Positions 1 through 9,652 of a stretch of 64,000 nt of DNA are shown in pieces. Position 1 is the first letter of the stretch, and the number at the start of each line of letters is the position of its first letter. The notes under the pieces are model-generated. The model was not told the DNA's origin, did not search any database, and was given only the letters and a program-made list of their open reading frames with translations. This DNA comes from Candidatus Sulfopaludibacter sp. SbA3. Lineage in GTDB: Bacteria > Pseudomonadota > Alphaproteobacteria > Caulobacterales > Hyphomonadaceae. Made by a program: the position numbers and the translations under genes. The stretch lies in assembly GCA_945913285.1 (NCBI GenBank), contig CAMEDD010000005.1:24295-88294 (forward strand), written 5' to 3'.

Positions 1-797
1 GCCGTGAAGTTGATCAGCGGGTCGCCCCAGACCTTGTCATTGGTGATCGAGACGATCTTGTTGTCGATCTGGCGCAGCGATGTGGTGAAGGGCGTGATGT
101 TGGTGATGGTGCCGTCGAGGCCCGCAACGCTGACATAATCGCCGATGCGGAATGGGCGGAAGACCGCGAGCATCACGCCGGCGGCAACGGACTTCAGCGT
201 GTCCTGCAGCGCGAGGCCGATGGCGAGACCGGCGGCGCCGAGAACCGCGGCGAGCGAGGCGGCGGGGAAGCCGAGCTGCGACAGCGCGAAGACAATCGCG
301 ACAGCGAAGATGATGTATTTGATCAACGAGGCCGAGAAGGCGATCAGCGTATCGTCGGCGCCGGAATGGGCGGAAGCCTTGGCGCCGAACCGGCGGAGCG
401 AGCGGGACAAGGTATTGGCGACGACGAAGGCGGCGACAAGGATGACGCTCGCGGCGAACGCGCCCGGGCCGTGCTTCTCTACGAGGATGTGCCAGTCATA
501 GCCCGCAAGGCCGAGCGGCAGCGGCATCATCAGGATGAAGGCGAAGAAGCGCCCGGTTGAGGCGGCAAGATCCCAGGATGTGCCCTCGAAGGGCTGGTCC
601 TTGGGCGTGAGGCGGCGGCCTGCGAACAGGATCAGGAACTTGATCAGCGAGGCGACGAGCCAGATCAGGCCGACGGAGGCGATCACGAGGCCCCATTTCG
701 CCGCGTCCGGCCAGATTGCGGCGGCCCATACGGGCCAGCCGGATGTGTCTAGGCCAAGCAGGAAATCGGACGGGGTGAGGAGTGTGAGTCGGGTCAT
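1..797 (-). CDS. MscS-family mechanosensitive ion channel (3' end beyond window)
   Basis: About 265 residues are visible and the reading frame runs off the left edge. The N-terminal half has several hydrophobic segments. It is followed by a glycine/alanine-rich pore helix (about residues 185-215, including AAVLGAAGLAIGLALQDT) and the beta-domain signature FRPFRIGDYVSV, both typical of small-conductance mechanosensitive channels. These channels release solutes across the inner membrane on hypo-osmotic shock. The ATG overlaps the stop of the upstream TspO-like gene (ATGA), so the two are probably translationally coupled and cotranscribed. The family is secure; ion selectivity cannot be read. 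Confidence 0.9.
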   Translation of the reverse strand, partial: MTRLTLLTPSDFLLGLDTSGWPVWAAAIWPDAAKWGLVIASVGLIWLVASLIKFLILFAGRRLTPKDQPFEGTSWDLAASTGRFFAFILMMPLPLGLAGYDWHILVEKHGPGAFAASVILVAAFVVANTLSRSLRRFGAKASAHSGADDTLIAFSASLIKYIIFAVAIVFALSQLGFPAASLAAVLGAAGLAIGLALQDTLKSVAAGVMLAVFRPFRIGDYVSVAGLDGTITNITPFTTSLRQIDNKIVSITNDKVWGDPLINFT

Positions 798-1561
798 GGC
801 GCCGATGTAAAACGTTTCGCGGGCCGCGTCACCCGCAACAGGACGATCGTTGCAGTGCCGATGGCGGCCATGATTGCGATGAGGTGCATTTCCGTACGTA
901 GCCAGTTGTTGAGCACCACGCCGAAGAAGCCCCAGCCGAGCGCGGCGAAGAACCAGAGGCTGCGGCTGATGCGCGTTGAGAAGACGTAAGCGGCAAGGCC
1001 TGCCGTCGCGAACGTGGTCCAGAACATCGGCCAGGGAAAATCGGTGGGGGCAAGGCCGGTGAAGGTGCGGATCGTCAGCGGCACCGAGATGGCGGTGGCG
1101 ACGGAAATCCAACCGGACAGAAGGCCAGAGGCGGCGCCACCCAGCCAGAAGGTGGCGCCGCGTTCTTGGCCGCGCAGGGTTTGCAGCCGCGCCGCCGCCA
1201 ACCAGGCTGCGATCAGAATGGGGGCGAGCAGTACGAAGTTCAGCTGCTGGGAGACGATCAGCTGGGCGCTGAGCATCCAGACAATATTGGCGGTTCCGGC
1301 GGCGAGCATAGGCCAGCCGATCCTCGGATACCAAGCCGTGGGACGCAGGATACCCGCGAGGCCAAAGCCGGCATAGGCGAGGAAAATGAGGCCCCAGATC
1401 GAAAAGAAGGCGGGCAGGGGTTGTTCGGGAGCATCCAAGCTGGCGGTCGCATCGCCAATCGGCGTGCCAATCCCGAAAACGGGTGACAGCGGGCCGGACA
1501 GCGGCTGCAATATGCCAAGGCACAGGATCAACCAGGGGAGCGCGCGCTTCATGGCGTTCAT
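794..1561 (-). CDS. TspO/MBR-like tryptophan-rich membrane protein
   Basis: 255 residues with about seven hydrophobic segments. The motif FFSIWGLIFLAYAGFG near residues 50-67 and scattered tryptophans resemble the long bacterial 'tryptophan-rich sensory protein' group related to TspO. The short TspO proteins are about 160 residues, so this belongs to an extended form. Ligand and role are unknown; TspO proteins bind porphyrins and sterol-like molecules, but the binding residues cannot be confirmed here. It lies 23 bp after the protease gene and overlaps the MscS start by 4 bp, suggesting a three-gene leftward operon. An in-frame second ATG lies at 1552. Confidence 0.6.
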   Translation of the reverse strand: MNAMKRALPWLILCLGILQPLSGPLSPVFGIGTPIGDATASLDAPEQPLPAFFSIWGLIFLAYAGFGLAGILRPTAWYPRIGWPMLAAGTANIVWMLSAQLIVSQQLNFVLLAPILIAAWLAAARLQTLRGQERGATFWLGGAASGLLSGWISVATAISVPLTIRTFTGLAPTDFPWPMFWTTFATAGLAAYVFSTRISRSLWFFAALGWGFFGVVLNNWLRTEMHLIAIMAAIGTATIVLLRVTRPAKRFTSAP

Positions 1562-1584
1562 TTACAGCGCGCGTGGTGGCTTGC

Positions 1585-2739
1585 CTATGTGCAGGCGTCT
1601 GGCTGCGCTTCACAAAGTGCGATTACGGAGTCCATCCAGCCGGTATAGCCCTGAAGGTTGGTATAGCGGCCGTTATAGTCTCCGGCGCAGAACTGGCCGG
1701 TGGCCCGGTTCTGTTCGACGACCGACAGGATGCCGACCACGGACTTGCTGCCGTCGGCTTCGGAGACGTAGAGCGGGCCGCCGGAATCGCCGATGCAGGG
1801 ACCCGCGCCGCTCTGGCTGGCGACGGTGATGGCGGCCGGTCCAACGGCCGCGATCTTCAGCGAGGTCGTGAGCAGTTCGTTCGACAGCTGGCCGCCGAAA
1901 TGCGTGAGACCCCAGCCCGCCATTTCGCCGGTCGGGTAGTTGGCTGGAGCGAGCGGCTGGCGGGTCGTTGCGACACGCGCGATGGGGACATTGGTCAGGG
2001 ACGCGGCCTGCGCGTCGTTGAGGTGGAGGAGGGCGATGTCGTTGGAATAGCCGTTGTCCGTGCCGAGATAACCGCCATGGCAGATGGCAACCTCGGCGGC
2101 GGTGATGCGGGCGGCGGGGCTACGCAGGTTGGCGGCGTCGCCGATGAGGCGGATCTCGTCATAGGGCTGGTCCACGCAGTGGGCGGCCGTGACGAACCAG
2201 TTGGTACGGATGCGCACGGCGCTGCAATGGCCGCTGGCTATGGCGCCGCTCACTTCGGCGCGGCGCGGCTCGAGTTTCACGATGCCCGGGAAAGAGGACA
2301 GCGCCGCGGCAAAGGCGTTGACCGCCTCGGTGCCGATCACGGGTTCTTCCAGCTGCGTCGCCCCGGCGACCGAAGCGACGGTTGGTGTGGCGGCAGCGCC
2401 TTCTGGCAGCGCGCAGCGGGACGCGTTGTAGAGCGCGAGCATGGGGCGCGAGGCGGCGGCCAGGGTAGCGGCGCTGGCGGGTGCGGCGGCCAGGGTTTCG
2501 GCGCCGGGCGGGGGCGCATCGCGGTCAACCGTTGGGGTTTCGCCCTCGACCGCGGGGACATCCGAAACCAGAAGCTCGTCATCGGCGGCGTCCGTTGCCA
2601 CCTGCGAAATGGCGGGGTCTTCGTCGCTGCTTTGGGCCTCTCCGGCCGCGGGTTCACCGGCGCCAGGAAGGCGGACCTGGTCGCAGGCGGACAGGGACGC
2701 GGCGAGCACAGCCAGCGCCAGCAGTTGAGCGGTTCTCAT
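1585..2739 (-). CDS. Trypsin-like (S1) serine protease lipoprotein
   Basis: 384 residues. The N-terminus is a lipoprotein signal with lipobox LSAC (Cys about residue 19), followed by a low-complexity acidic, Ala/Pro-rich linker of about 100 residues. The C-terminal domain carries the complete chymotrypsin triad: His in TAAHC, Asp in YSNDIALLHL and Ser in CIGDSGGP. It is probably anchored in an envelope membrane and acts in the periplasm or at the surface. The start was chosen at the ATG that yields the signal peptide, preceded by an AGGGAAG ribosome site; an upstream in-frame start would add 50 residues without signal character. It is the first gene of a leftward set with the TspO-like and MscS genes. 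Confidence 0.88.
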   Translation of the reverse strand: MRTAQLLALAVLAASLSACDQVRLPGAGEPAAGEAQSSDEDPAISQVATDAADDELLVSDVPAVEGETPTVDRDAPPPGAETLAAAPASAATLAAASRPMLALYNASRCALPEGAAATPTVASVAGATQLEEPVIGTEAVNAFAAALSSFPGIVKLEPRRAEVSGAIASGHCSAVRIRTNWFVTAAHCVDQPYDEIRLIGDAANLRSPAARITAAEVAICHGGYLGTDNGYSNDIALLHLNDAQAASLTNVPIARVATTRQPLAPANYPTGEMAGWGLTHFGGQLSNELLTTSLKIAAVGPAAITVASQSGAGPCIGDSGGPLYVSEADGSKSVVGILSVVEQNRATGQFCAGDYNGRYTNLQGYTGWMDSVIALCEAQPDACT

Positions 2740-2879
2740 GGCCGAAGCTTCCCTTCTGAAAGTCAGCGACATTAAGGCGGTCGCAGGCCGCGCGGTCAAG
2801 CGCGGGGCGAACTGCCGCGGCAGGGTTGCTCCTTCGGGGCCCGTGTCTATTCTCGGCCAAACTCCGGAGACCTGACACG

Positions 2880-4385
2880 ATGCGCCCAATTCGCGCGGCT
2901 GCGGCTGCCCTTCTGTTCGCCATGCCCTGCCTCATCTCCAGCGCCCAGGAAGGCGGGACGAGCGAGGCGATGGAGACGGCGTTCGCAGCAGGCTGGAAGG
3001 CGACCTTTGTCTGCTCGGGCGTGTTCGTTGCTGAACAAAGCCTGCCTGAAATCGAGCGCAATGAACTCTCCGGCATCTACCCGGATTATCAGCTCGCCTA
3101 TGATGCCCTGCCGGCCGCGCAGGTGGACGAGACGCGCAAGCTGGTATCGGTGACCTATTCGCCCTCCATGCCGCCGCGCATGGCCGCTTACCGACCGGGG
3201 TATGGCTGCACCCAGCTGCCCGCAGGCGCAGGGGAAGAGGCCATCGGATTTCTGCCGAAGTTTACCTCCTGGCCGGCGCCGTCCGCGCAGGACCGGGGCA
3301 GCGCCATTGGCTCCAACGTGAAGATCGAGCTGCGGATCGAGGATGCCGAACGGCTCGACCCGCCGGTGTCGGCAGCGTTTGACGAGATCACATATGGCAG
3401 TGGCACGCGGACCGCCTCCGTGGTCGTTGTGCGAGACGGGCAGATCGTTGCCGAGCGCTATGACCGTGGCATCGATAACGAGACGCCGGTGCGGACCTGG
3501 TCTGTGGCGAAATCCCTGACGGCGACGCTGATGGGCGCCGCGCGCCAGAAGGGCCTGATAGACATCGACTATCCGGCGGTCCTCGCGAGCTGGAACAACG
3601 GCGCCGATCCGAGGCGGGCGATCACGATCCGAAACCTGCTCCATATGGCGAGCGGCCTCGATAGCGGCGATAATGGCTCGCGTACGGATCAACTCTATTT
3701 TGCCGGCGCACGGGTCGTGGATGCGGCTACGACCCGTACGCTCGAAGCCAAGCCCGGCACACGGTTCAAGTATGCCAACAATGATACGCTGATCGCGATG
3801 CGGGCGCTGCGCGAGGCGATGAAGGATGACAACAAGTTTCACCGGTTTCCCTATGAGCGCCTGCTGCACAAGATCGGCGCGTTGCACACGACGCTCGAGA
3901 TCGACTGGAACGGCGATTTCATTTCCTCCAGCCAGGTCTGGGCGACGGGTCGCGATCTGGCGCGGCTTGGCCAGCTTTACCTTCAGGACGGCACTTGGGC
4001 GGGCGAGCGTCTGTTGCCGGAAGGATGGGTGGCCTTTGTCCGCACACCGGCACCAGCCCAACCGGCGACCGGCAAGGGATATGGCGCGCAGTTCTGGCTG
4101 ATGGATGGTGTGGTCGGCGTGCCTGCGGGCACGTTCTATGCCGCGGGAAACCGGGGACAGTACATCGTGATCATCCCGGCACTGAACGCCGTGATCGTCC
4201 GCCAGGCCTTTGACGTGATCGGCGGCGCCCAGTTCGAAATCGAACGGTTTACCGCCGACGTTGTGGCGGCCCTCAACGCGGCCGATGCTGGCCGTGCCGT
4301 GGCCCGTGCGAAAGCCGATGCAGGCGCAGACGGCGAGGTTTCACTTCGCGAAGCGCGCGGGCCTGCCGTCGGCAAACCCAACTAA
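2880..4385 (+). CDS. Secreted serine hydrolase, class C beta-lactamase/DD-peptidase fold
   Basis: 501 residues with a signal peptide (cleavage near SSA-Q, residue 22) and a beta-lactamase (PF00144) domain from about residue 170. The nucleophile motif is S-V-A-K at residues 208-211, followed by YAN in KYANNDTLI as the Tyr-x-Asn motif and a late GNRGQY segment where the KTG-like motif normally lies. The N-terminal 160 residues are not typical beta-lactamase sequence and may be an accessory domain. Enzymes of this fold act as esterases, peptidases or amidases, so the substrate cannot be assigned. It is divergent from the protease operon, with a 140-bp shared promoter region. Confidence 0.82.
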   Translation: MRPIRAAAAALLFAMPCLISSAQEGGTSEAMETAFAAGWKATFVCSGVFVAEQSLPEIERNELSGIYPDYQLAYDALPAAQVDETRKLVSVTYSPSMPPRMAAYRPGYGCTQLPAGAGEEAIGFLPKFTSWPAPSAQDRGSAIGSNVKIELRIEDAERLDPPVSAAFDEITYGSGTRTASVVVVRDGQIVAERYDRGIDNETPVRTWSVAKSLTATLMGAARQKGLIDIDYPAVLASWNNGADPRRAITIRNLLHMASGLDSGDNGSRTDQLYFAGARVVDAATTRTLEAKPGTRFKYANNDTLIAMRALREAMKDDNKFHRFPYERLLHKIGALHTTLEIDWNGDFISSSQVWATGRDLARLGQLYLQDGTWAGERLLPEGWVAFVRTPAPAQPATGKGYGAQFWLMDGVVGVPAGTFYAAGNRGQYIVIIPALNAVIVRQAFDVIGGAQFEIERFTADVVAALNAADAGRAVARAKADAGADGEVSLREARGPAVGKPN

Positions 4386-4392
4386 GCCCGCG

Positions 4393-6273
4393 TCAGGGTG
4401 AGCCGTAGCCCGCAGGCGGGGTGTGGGTCATCGATAGGCCGAAGCGCGACACGAGTTCAGCCGGGGCGGGCGCTTGCGCCATGCCCGCAGACGCATCCGC
4501 GCCGGTCAGGTCCGCGAGCGTCACAGGGCGCTCGGGCGCAATCTTGATCGAGAAGGTGCCACCCGCAGTGATGAACTGCGACAGGCCGGTCAGCCAGGGC
4601 AGGGCGTCGGGTACTTCCTGAGTGACGGCGCCGCTGGCAAACATCAGCATGCCAGACGCAAACATGCGCACCGTGTCGGGCGTGCCCTGCGCGAAGTTTG
4701 CGAGCATGGCGTCGTCTTCGCCGCTCATCTTGGCGATCTCTATGGTGAGGGCGGCTACCGCGTTGAGCACGCCCGTGTCCGTGAAACTGTACTCCCCGCC
4801 GACGATGGAGAACGTGTCTTGAAACAGCTTTTGCAGCACGGCGTCGTTAGGCGTCTTGCCATCTTTTCCGAAAGCGGGGACCAGATCAGCGTAGCTCGGC
4901 AGGGTCATCTCGAAACGCGTGTTATCCGTATAGAGATTGTCCGAGACGCTCTGGTTGGAGAGGCGCGTCGCTCCGGTTTTGCTGTTCCAGGTGAGCGAGA
5001 GCTCTCCATCCCCCGACAGCCGTCCGAGACCTGTGCGATCAAGAATGCCGGCAATCTCCTGGATCGACGGCGCGCCCGCTTCTGAGGCACCTTCAGGTTC
5101 CAGTTCCGCGGCCCAGGCCATGAGGCTATCGATATCGAACGCGACATCCTGGTGGCGGATACTGATGCGCTCCGGGAGAAACCAGGCGAACTGGTCCGCC
5201 GAGATGTTCAGGGCGCCGATCTCGAAGTAGGGGTTTCCATCCAAATCCAATTTCAAGCCTTCAAGCGCGTAGGTGCCAAGGCTGAAGAGGTTGCGCTCTG
5301 TGATCGGGGGCATCTCGCCGCGCTCGCCATAGGCGAGCAGCTTGCTCAATCGAATGCCGCTGATGGCCGAATAGGCGCTCGCGCCGCTTATTTCGACTGG
5401 TTCGCTGCGCACAGTTGGCGCGGAATCTCCTCGCGCGGGTAAGAGGGGAACGGGCAAAGCGCCTGAGAATGTCGCGCCGGTTTGGATCATCGACGCTACA
5501 TCGCCCCGGTCATAGCCCTCGATAAGCTGGCGCGCAGAGCCGGATGACAGGCTGCCACTTGCGCTGCCTTCGACAAGGGATTGGTCGAGCCGCACATCGA
5601 ACGCGGCGCTCTTATCGAGGGAGAAGCTTCGGGCGAGTGCAGATAGCAGCCGGATCGCGGCGAGGCCTTCGTCCTGGCCTTCGGTTTCCTCCAAGGTCCA
5701 GGGGTGAAGGGTGAAACCGCTGAAAATCACCCGGCCCACGGTCATCTTGGAGGACGCATAGGTGATGTTGGCGGCGGCGCTGGCTTCCGGCAGCGCTTCG
5801 CTCATCGCGTCATTCACGGCATTGGTGTAGCGGGTGAGATCGATGTTCACACCCGAGAGCTCGATCCGGTCGAACAGGCGGAGCGTGTCGCCGAGGCGTT
5901 GGCCGTTCATCCGGCTCTTGAGGGCAGCTACGTCGGCATTCCAGACCAGCATTTCCTTTGCGGTGAACAATGTGGACGGTTGTTCGCCGAGGGAGTCGAC
6001 GCGCAGGTTTGAGAGCTTCGTCGCGCCGGTTTCGGCGTCGCGGCTGGAACTGTCGAAGGAGATGCGGGCGATGCCGGTGAGAGCGGCATTCAGCCCCTCC
6101 ACATCAAACGCGGCTCCGGTTGCGGCGGGGCGCTTTTCGATCGCGGCAAACTGTGCGTCCACCGACACATTCGCCGGCGCCGGCGCCGGCGCAGAGGGCA
6201 AGACGGGGGCGACGGCAAGGAGGGAGGCGAGGGCAAAGGCCCTGACATTGGCAACCCAAGACATGAAACGCAT
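4393..6273 (-). CDS. Large secreted protein of unknown function with internal repeat
   Basis: 626 residues with a signal peptide (hydrophobic core about residues 12-26) and an Ala/Pro-rich mature N-terminus. I do not recognise the family. The sequence alternates beta-rich, polar stretches and has few cysteines. An internal resemblance is visible: residues 81-92 (ETGATKLSNLRV) and 432-443 (KTGATRLSNQSV) occur in comparable contexts, suggesting two related modules. No catalytic motif is evident. It is probably periplasmic or surface located. It ends 7 bp from the convergent serine hydrolase gene. An alternative ATG lies three codons downstream. Confidence 0.75.
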   Translation of the reverse strand: MRFMSWVANVRAFALASLLAVAPVLPSAPAPAPANVSVDAQFAAIEKRPAATGAAFDVEGLNAALTGIARISFDSSSRDAETGATKLSNLRVDSLGEQPSTLFTAKEMLVWNADVAALKSRMNGQRLGDTLRLFDRIELSGVNIDLTRYTNAVNDAMSEALPEASAAANITYASSKMTVGRVIFSGFTLHPWTLEETEGQDEGLAAIRLLSALARSFSLDKSAAFDVRLDQSLVEGSASGSLSSGSARQLIEGYDRGDVASMIQTGATFSGALPVPLLPARGDSAPTVRSEPVEISGASAYSAISGIRLSKLLAYGERGEMPPITERNLFSLGTYALEGLKLDLDGNPYFEIGALNISADQFAWFLPERISIRHQDVAFDIDSLMAWAAELEPEGASEAGAPSIQEIAGILDRTGLGRLSGDGELSLTWNSKTGATRLSNQSVSDNLYTDNTRFEMTLPSYADLVPAFGKDGKTPNDAVLQKLFQDTFSIVGGEYSFTDTGVLNAVAALTIEIAKMSGEDDAMLANFAQGTPDTVRMFASGMLMFASGAVTQEVPDALPWLTGLSQFITAGGTFSIKIAPERPVTLADLTGADASAGMAQAPAPAELVSRFGLSMTHTPPAGYGSP

Positions 6274-6380
6274 CCTCCTTCTGGCTCGTGCCCGGTCTAG
6301 AGCCCCTGCGCCTCAAGGCGCAAGATGTGAATTGAGTTACATGAACCGGGCCTGAGCGGACTGGCTGCCTGGGGCACCGA

Positions 6381-7065
6381 TCACGGCGCACCGGGGCCGC
6401 CCGAGGGGAGCGGCTTGAGATCGGTAATCCGGCGGGTTTCCCTCTGCTTGAGGGGCTGCATCATGGCCGACCCGTTGAGGTCAAGTTTCAACGAGGCGAT
6501 ATGCGTGCGCCCGTCGGGGGCGGCGGCGCAGGCGACCTTCATGCTGAAGGCCTCGATCTTCGCCGCGGCCATGGGCTTGAAAGCTTTTTCCGAGATCATT
6601 TCGAACGCGAGGATCGCGCCGGTCGCCTTGTCGATCAGGGCATTGGCGATGAGGTATTTTTAGGCGCTGGCCATCTGGCCTTCTTCCTTGCCCGGCAAAG
6701 ACGTGAAACGATAGGTTGCGCTGGCCGGTGTTTCTGAGACGCGCTTGGCGCTGGCCGGAATGGTCTCGGCGAAATCGCTGCACCAGATGTCGCCCTGCGT
6801 CCGCTCGGCCAGCCTGCCCGGCCTTCTTGCGCGCGTCACCTTTCAGGCCAGTCGCAGCCGGGTTCAGTTTGACGACGCGTTTGCCCCCGGGCTTGCTCTG
6901 GTCCACCCAGAGCTGGAAGCGGTTTTCGCCGTCATAGTCGTCCATGTTGAAGGTGTAGCGCGGCCCGTCCTTCGAAATCGACTTGGCCTTTTGCAGCAGC
7001 GAATCGGCCGTGGCCGGAAAGGCCAAGGCGAGCAGTATTGGGCTTGCGAGGACGGCGCGGTGCAG
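6381..7065 (-). pseudogene. Degraded gene for a small secreted protein
   Basis: Two reading frames together give one plausible protein. The upstream part has a signal-like stretch (AVLASPILLALAFPATA) and continues through YTFNMDDYDGENRFQLW. Near 6805-6825 the frame shifts by one; the second frame then continues sensibly (GDIWCSDFAETIPASAKRV). This frame is cut by an in-frame TAA at 6660-6662, after which coding-like sequence resumes (KYLIANALIDKATGAI) down to the TGA at 6381. No ATG, GTG or TTG is evident just before the signal sequence, so the start may also be lost. Two or three lesions favour a true pseudogene over a single read error. The family is not recognised. Confidence 0.7.
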
Positions 7066-7139
7066 GGGAGGCTGCGGGAGTTTGGACGGGCAGGCTTTTA
7101 GGGCAGGCGCGCGGCGGCGGGATCGCTTAGACTGGGAAC

Positions 7140-9644
7140 ATGGCTGATACGCTTGCGCCGACTTTCGTTTTGCCCCCCGCCTTTGACGCGTGGTTTGCAG
7201 AGCGTGGCTGGGCGCCGCGCCCGCACCAGCTGGCGCTGGCCGAGGCATCGCTGCGCGGCGAAAGCGCCCTGTTGATCGCGCCGACAGGCGGGGGAAAGAC
7301 GCTCGCCGGATTTCTGGGGAGTTTAATTGAACTGTCTGAACGGGGCGCGACCAATTCTGGCATCCCGGCTTTGCATACGCTCTATGTCTCTCCGCTCAAA
7401 GCGCTGGCGGCAGACGTACAGCGCAACGTACTCACGCCGGTAACGGACATGGGCCTGCCGATCCGCATCGAGACGCGGACCGGAGATACTGCCACCCATG
7501 TGCGCCAGCGACAGCGCAAGACACCTCCGGACATTTTACTGACGACGCCGGAACAGCTGGCCCTGCTGATTGCGTCTGACCATGCGGGGGCGTTCTTTGC
7601 GGATCTGCGCTGCGTAATCATCGACGAGATTCACGCGCTCGCGCCGTCGAAGCGGGGTGACCTGCTCTCGCTTGGCCTGGCCGCGCTCGCCGAGTGGGCG
7701 CCGGCCTGCCGGTTTCTGGGGCTGTCGGCGACCGTGCGTGAGCCGGAGGAACTGGCGCGCTGGCTGGACGTGCGGGGGCCGGAGCGCCGCGCTCGGATCA
7801 TTACGGCTGCAGGCGGTATGAAGGCCGATGTCGACATTCTCATTTCGCGGGAGCGCATTCCCTGGTCCGGTCATTCCGGACGGTTTGCGGTCGGCGAGGT
7901 CTATGAGGCGATCAAGGCGGCAAAGATGACGCTGGTCTTCGTCAATACGCGCAGTCAGGCGGAGCTGATGTTCCAGGAGCTGTGGAGCGCGAATGAGGAC
8001 GGCCTGCCGATTGCGCTGCATCACGGCTCGCTGGCGCGCGAGCAGCGCCAGAAGGTCGAGGCGGCGATGGCGGCCGGCCAGCTGAAAGCCGTCGTCTGCA
8101 CTTCCACGCTCGATCTGGGAATCGATTGGGGCGAGGTGGATCTCGTGATCCAGATGGGCGCGCCGAAAGGTGCGGCCCGCCTGATCCAGCGCATCGGCCG
8201 CGCCAATCACCGGATGGACGAAGCCAGCAAAGCCCTCCTTGTGCCGACAAACCGGTTCGAGGTGCTGGAATGCCGGGCGGCCGAAGCGGCGGTGGAGGCA
8301 GGCGAGATCGACGGGGAAGGCGTACGCACGGGCGCGCTCGATATCCTCGCGCAACACATCATGGGCCGCGCCTGCGGCGAAGGCTTCCGGCTGGACGCGC
8401 TGTTCGAGGAAGTGCGCCGGGCCGCACCCTATGAATGGCTCGATTGGGAGACGTATGAGCGGATCGTCGATTTCGTCGCGACCGGTGGCTACGCTCTGAA
8501 GACGTATGACCGGTTTCACCGCATCGTGCGGCAACCGGATGGCCTGTGGGTGGCGCGCACCGCGCGGGACAAGCAGGCGCACCGGATGAATGTGGGCGCG
8601 ATTGTCGAGGCGCCGATGCTGTCGGTACGGCTGGCTGGATTTGCTGGCCAGGACGCCGCGCCGGGCAGTTCTGAAAAACGCGCGATCCGGCCGGGGCGCA
8701 GGCTCGGCGAGATGGAGGAGTATTTCCTCAGCCTGCTGGCGCCGGGCGACACGTTCCTGTTCGGCGGGGAAATCCTGCGCCTGATCGGAATTGACGGGAT
8801 GGACGCTCTGGTGATGCGCGCGCAGTCAGACTCGCCGGCGATACCGACCTATAATGGCGGCAAGTTCCCTCTGACGACTTTCCTGGCCGACCGTGTACGC
8901 AAGATGATCCATGACCCGGCACAATGGACCGGCTTGCCAGATCCGGTGCGGGAGTGGTTTGAGATTCAGGCGCTGCGATCCGCGATCCCGCCCGCAGACC
9001 ATCTGCTCGTCGAAACCTTTCCTCGGGCGGGCCGGCACTATCTCGTCTCCTATCCCTTCGAGGGACGCCTTGCCCACCAGACACTGGGCATGCTGGTCAC
9101 GCGTCGGCTCGAGCGGATGGGGGCAAAACCCAGCGGATTCGTCGCGAGTGAGTATGCAATGGCGGTCTGGGGGCTTGAGGATATGCGCGGCCTCGACATG
9201 GACGCCGTGTTCCATCCGGACATGCTGGGCGACGACCTTGAGGAATGGCTGGCTGAGAGCGCGCTGATGAAGCGGACCTTTGCACATTGCGCGATCATTT
9301 CAGGTCTCATTCACAGAAACCTTCCGGGGTCGGAGAAAAACGCACGGCAGGTGACCTTCTCGACGGATCTGATTTATGACGTACTGCGCGGCCATGAGCC
9401 GGACCATATCCTGCTTCAGGCGGCGCGGGCGGATGCGGCGACGGGATTGCTCGACGTGCGGCGCCTGTCTGACATGCTGGCCCGGATTGAAGGCCGGATC
9501 GTGCACAAGCGGCTCGAGAAGATCAGCCCGTTTGCCGTGCCGGTCATGCTGGAGGTTGGCCGTGAGCCCGTATTTGGGGCCTCGGCGATGGAAGCGGTTC
9601 TGCGCGAAGCGGAAGAAGACCTCGTTCGCGACGCGATGGCCTGA
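7140..9644 (+). CDS. Ligase-associated DEXH-box DNA helicase (Lhr-like)
   Basis: 834 residues, the usual length for the ligase-associated helicase family. Walker A is APTGGGKT (residues 47-54), the DEIH box is at residues 162-165, motif III reads LSATV, and motif VI lies in LIQRIGRANHR. A long C-terminal half follows, as in Lhr-type helicases. In related bacteria this enzyme is encoded with an ATP-dependent DNA ligase, an exonuclease and the PdeM endonuclease in a DNA-damage-response module. Here pdeM lies about 840 bp downstream, on the far side of an opposing lipoprotein gene, and no ligase is visible in the window. Role in repair is inferred from the family. Confidence 0.9.
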   Translation: MADTLAPTFVLPPAFDAWFAERGWAPRPHQLALAEASLRGESALLIAPTGGGKTLAGFLGSLIELSERGATNSGIPALHTLYVSPLKALAADVQRNVLTPVTDMGLPIRIETRTGDTATHVRQRQRKTPPDILLTTPEQLALLIASDHAGAFFADLRCVIIDEIHALAPSKRGDLLSLGLAALAEWAPACRFLGLSATVREPEELARWLDVRGPERRARIITAAGGMKADVDILISRERIPWSGHSGRFAVGEVYEAIKAAKMTLVFVNTRSQAELMFQELWSANEDGLPIALHHGSLAREQRQKVEAAMAAGQLKAVVCTSTLDLGIDWGEVDLVIQMGAPKGAARLIQRIGRANHRMDEASKALLVPTNRFEVLECRAAEAAVEAGEIDGEGVRTGALDILAQHIMGRACGEGFRLDALFEEVRRAAPYEWLDWETYERIVDFVATGGYALKTYDRFHRIVRQPDGLWVARTARDKQAHRMNVGAIVEAPMLSVRLAGFAGQDAAPGSSEKRAIRPGRRLGEMEEYFLSLLAPGDTFLFGGEILRLIGIDGMDALVMRAQSDSPAIPTYNGGKFPLTTFLADRVRKMIHDPAQWTGLPDPVREWFEIQALRSAIPPADHLLVETFPRAGRHYLVSYPFEGRLAHQTLGMLVTRRLERMGAKPSGFVASEYAMAVWGLEDMRGLDMDAVFHPDMLGDDLEEWLAESALMKRTFAHCAIISGLIHRNLPGSEKNARQVTFSTDLIYDVLRGHEPDHILLQAARADAATGLLDVRRLSDMLARIEGRIVHKRLEKISPFAVPVMLEVGREPVFGASAMEAVLREAEEDLVRDAMA

Positions 9645-9652
9645 AGCTCAAG

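Noticed and set aside
1483..2775. Long plus-strand ORF (430 codons) antisense to the serine protease
   Set aside because: It has Gly/Arg-rich, low-complexity translation typical of the shadow of a GC-rich gene; the opposite strand has a complete trypsin triad and signal peptide.
6174..6196. Short GCCGGC hexamer run in the large secreted protein gene
   Set aside because: It encodes Ala-Pro repeats in the linker after the signal peptide; ordinary low complexity of a GC-rich gene.
7536..8582. 348-codon minus-strand ORF inside the helicase gene
   Set aside because: Antisense shadow of a gene with intact helicase motifs; no ribosome site and no recognisable domain.
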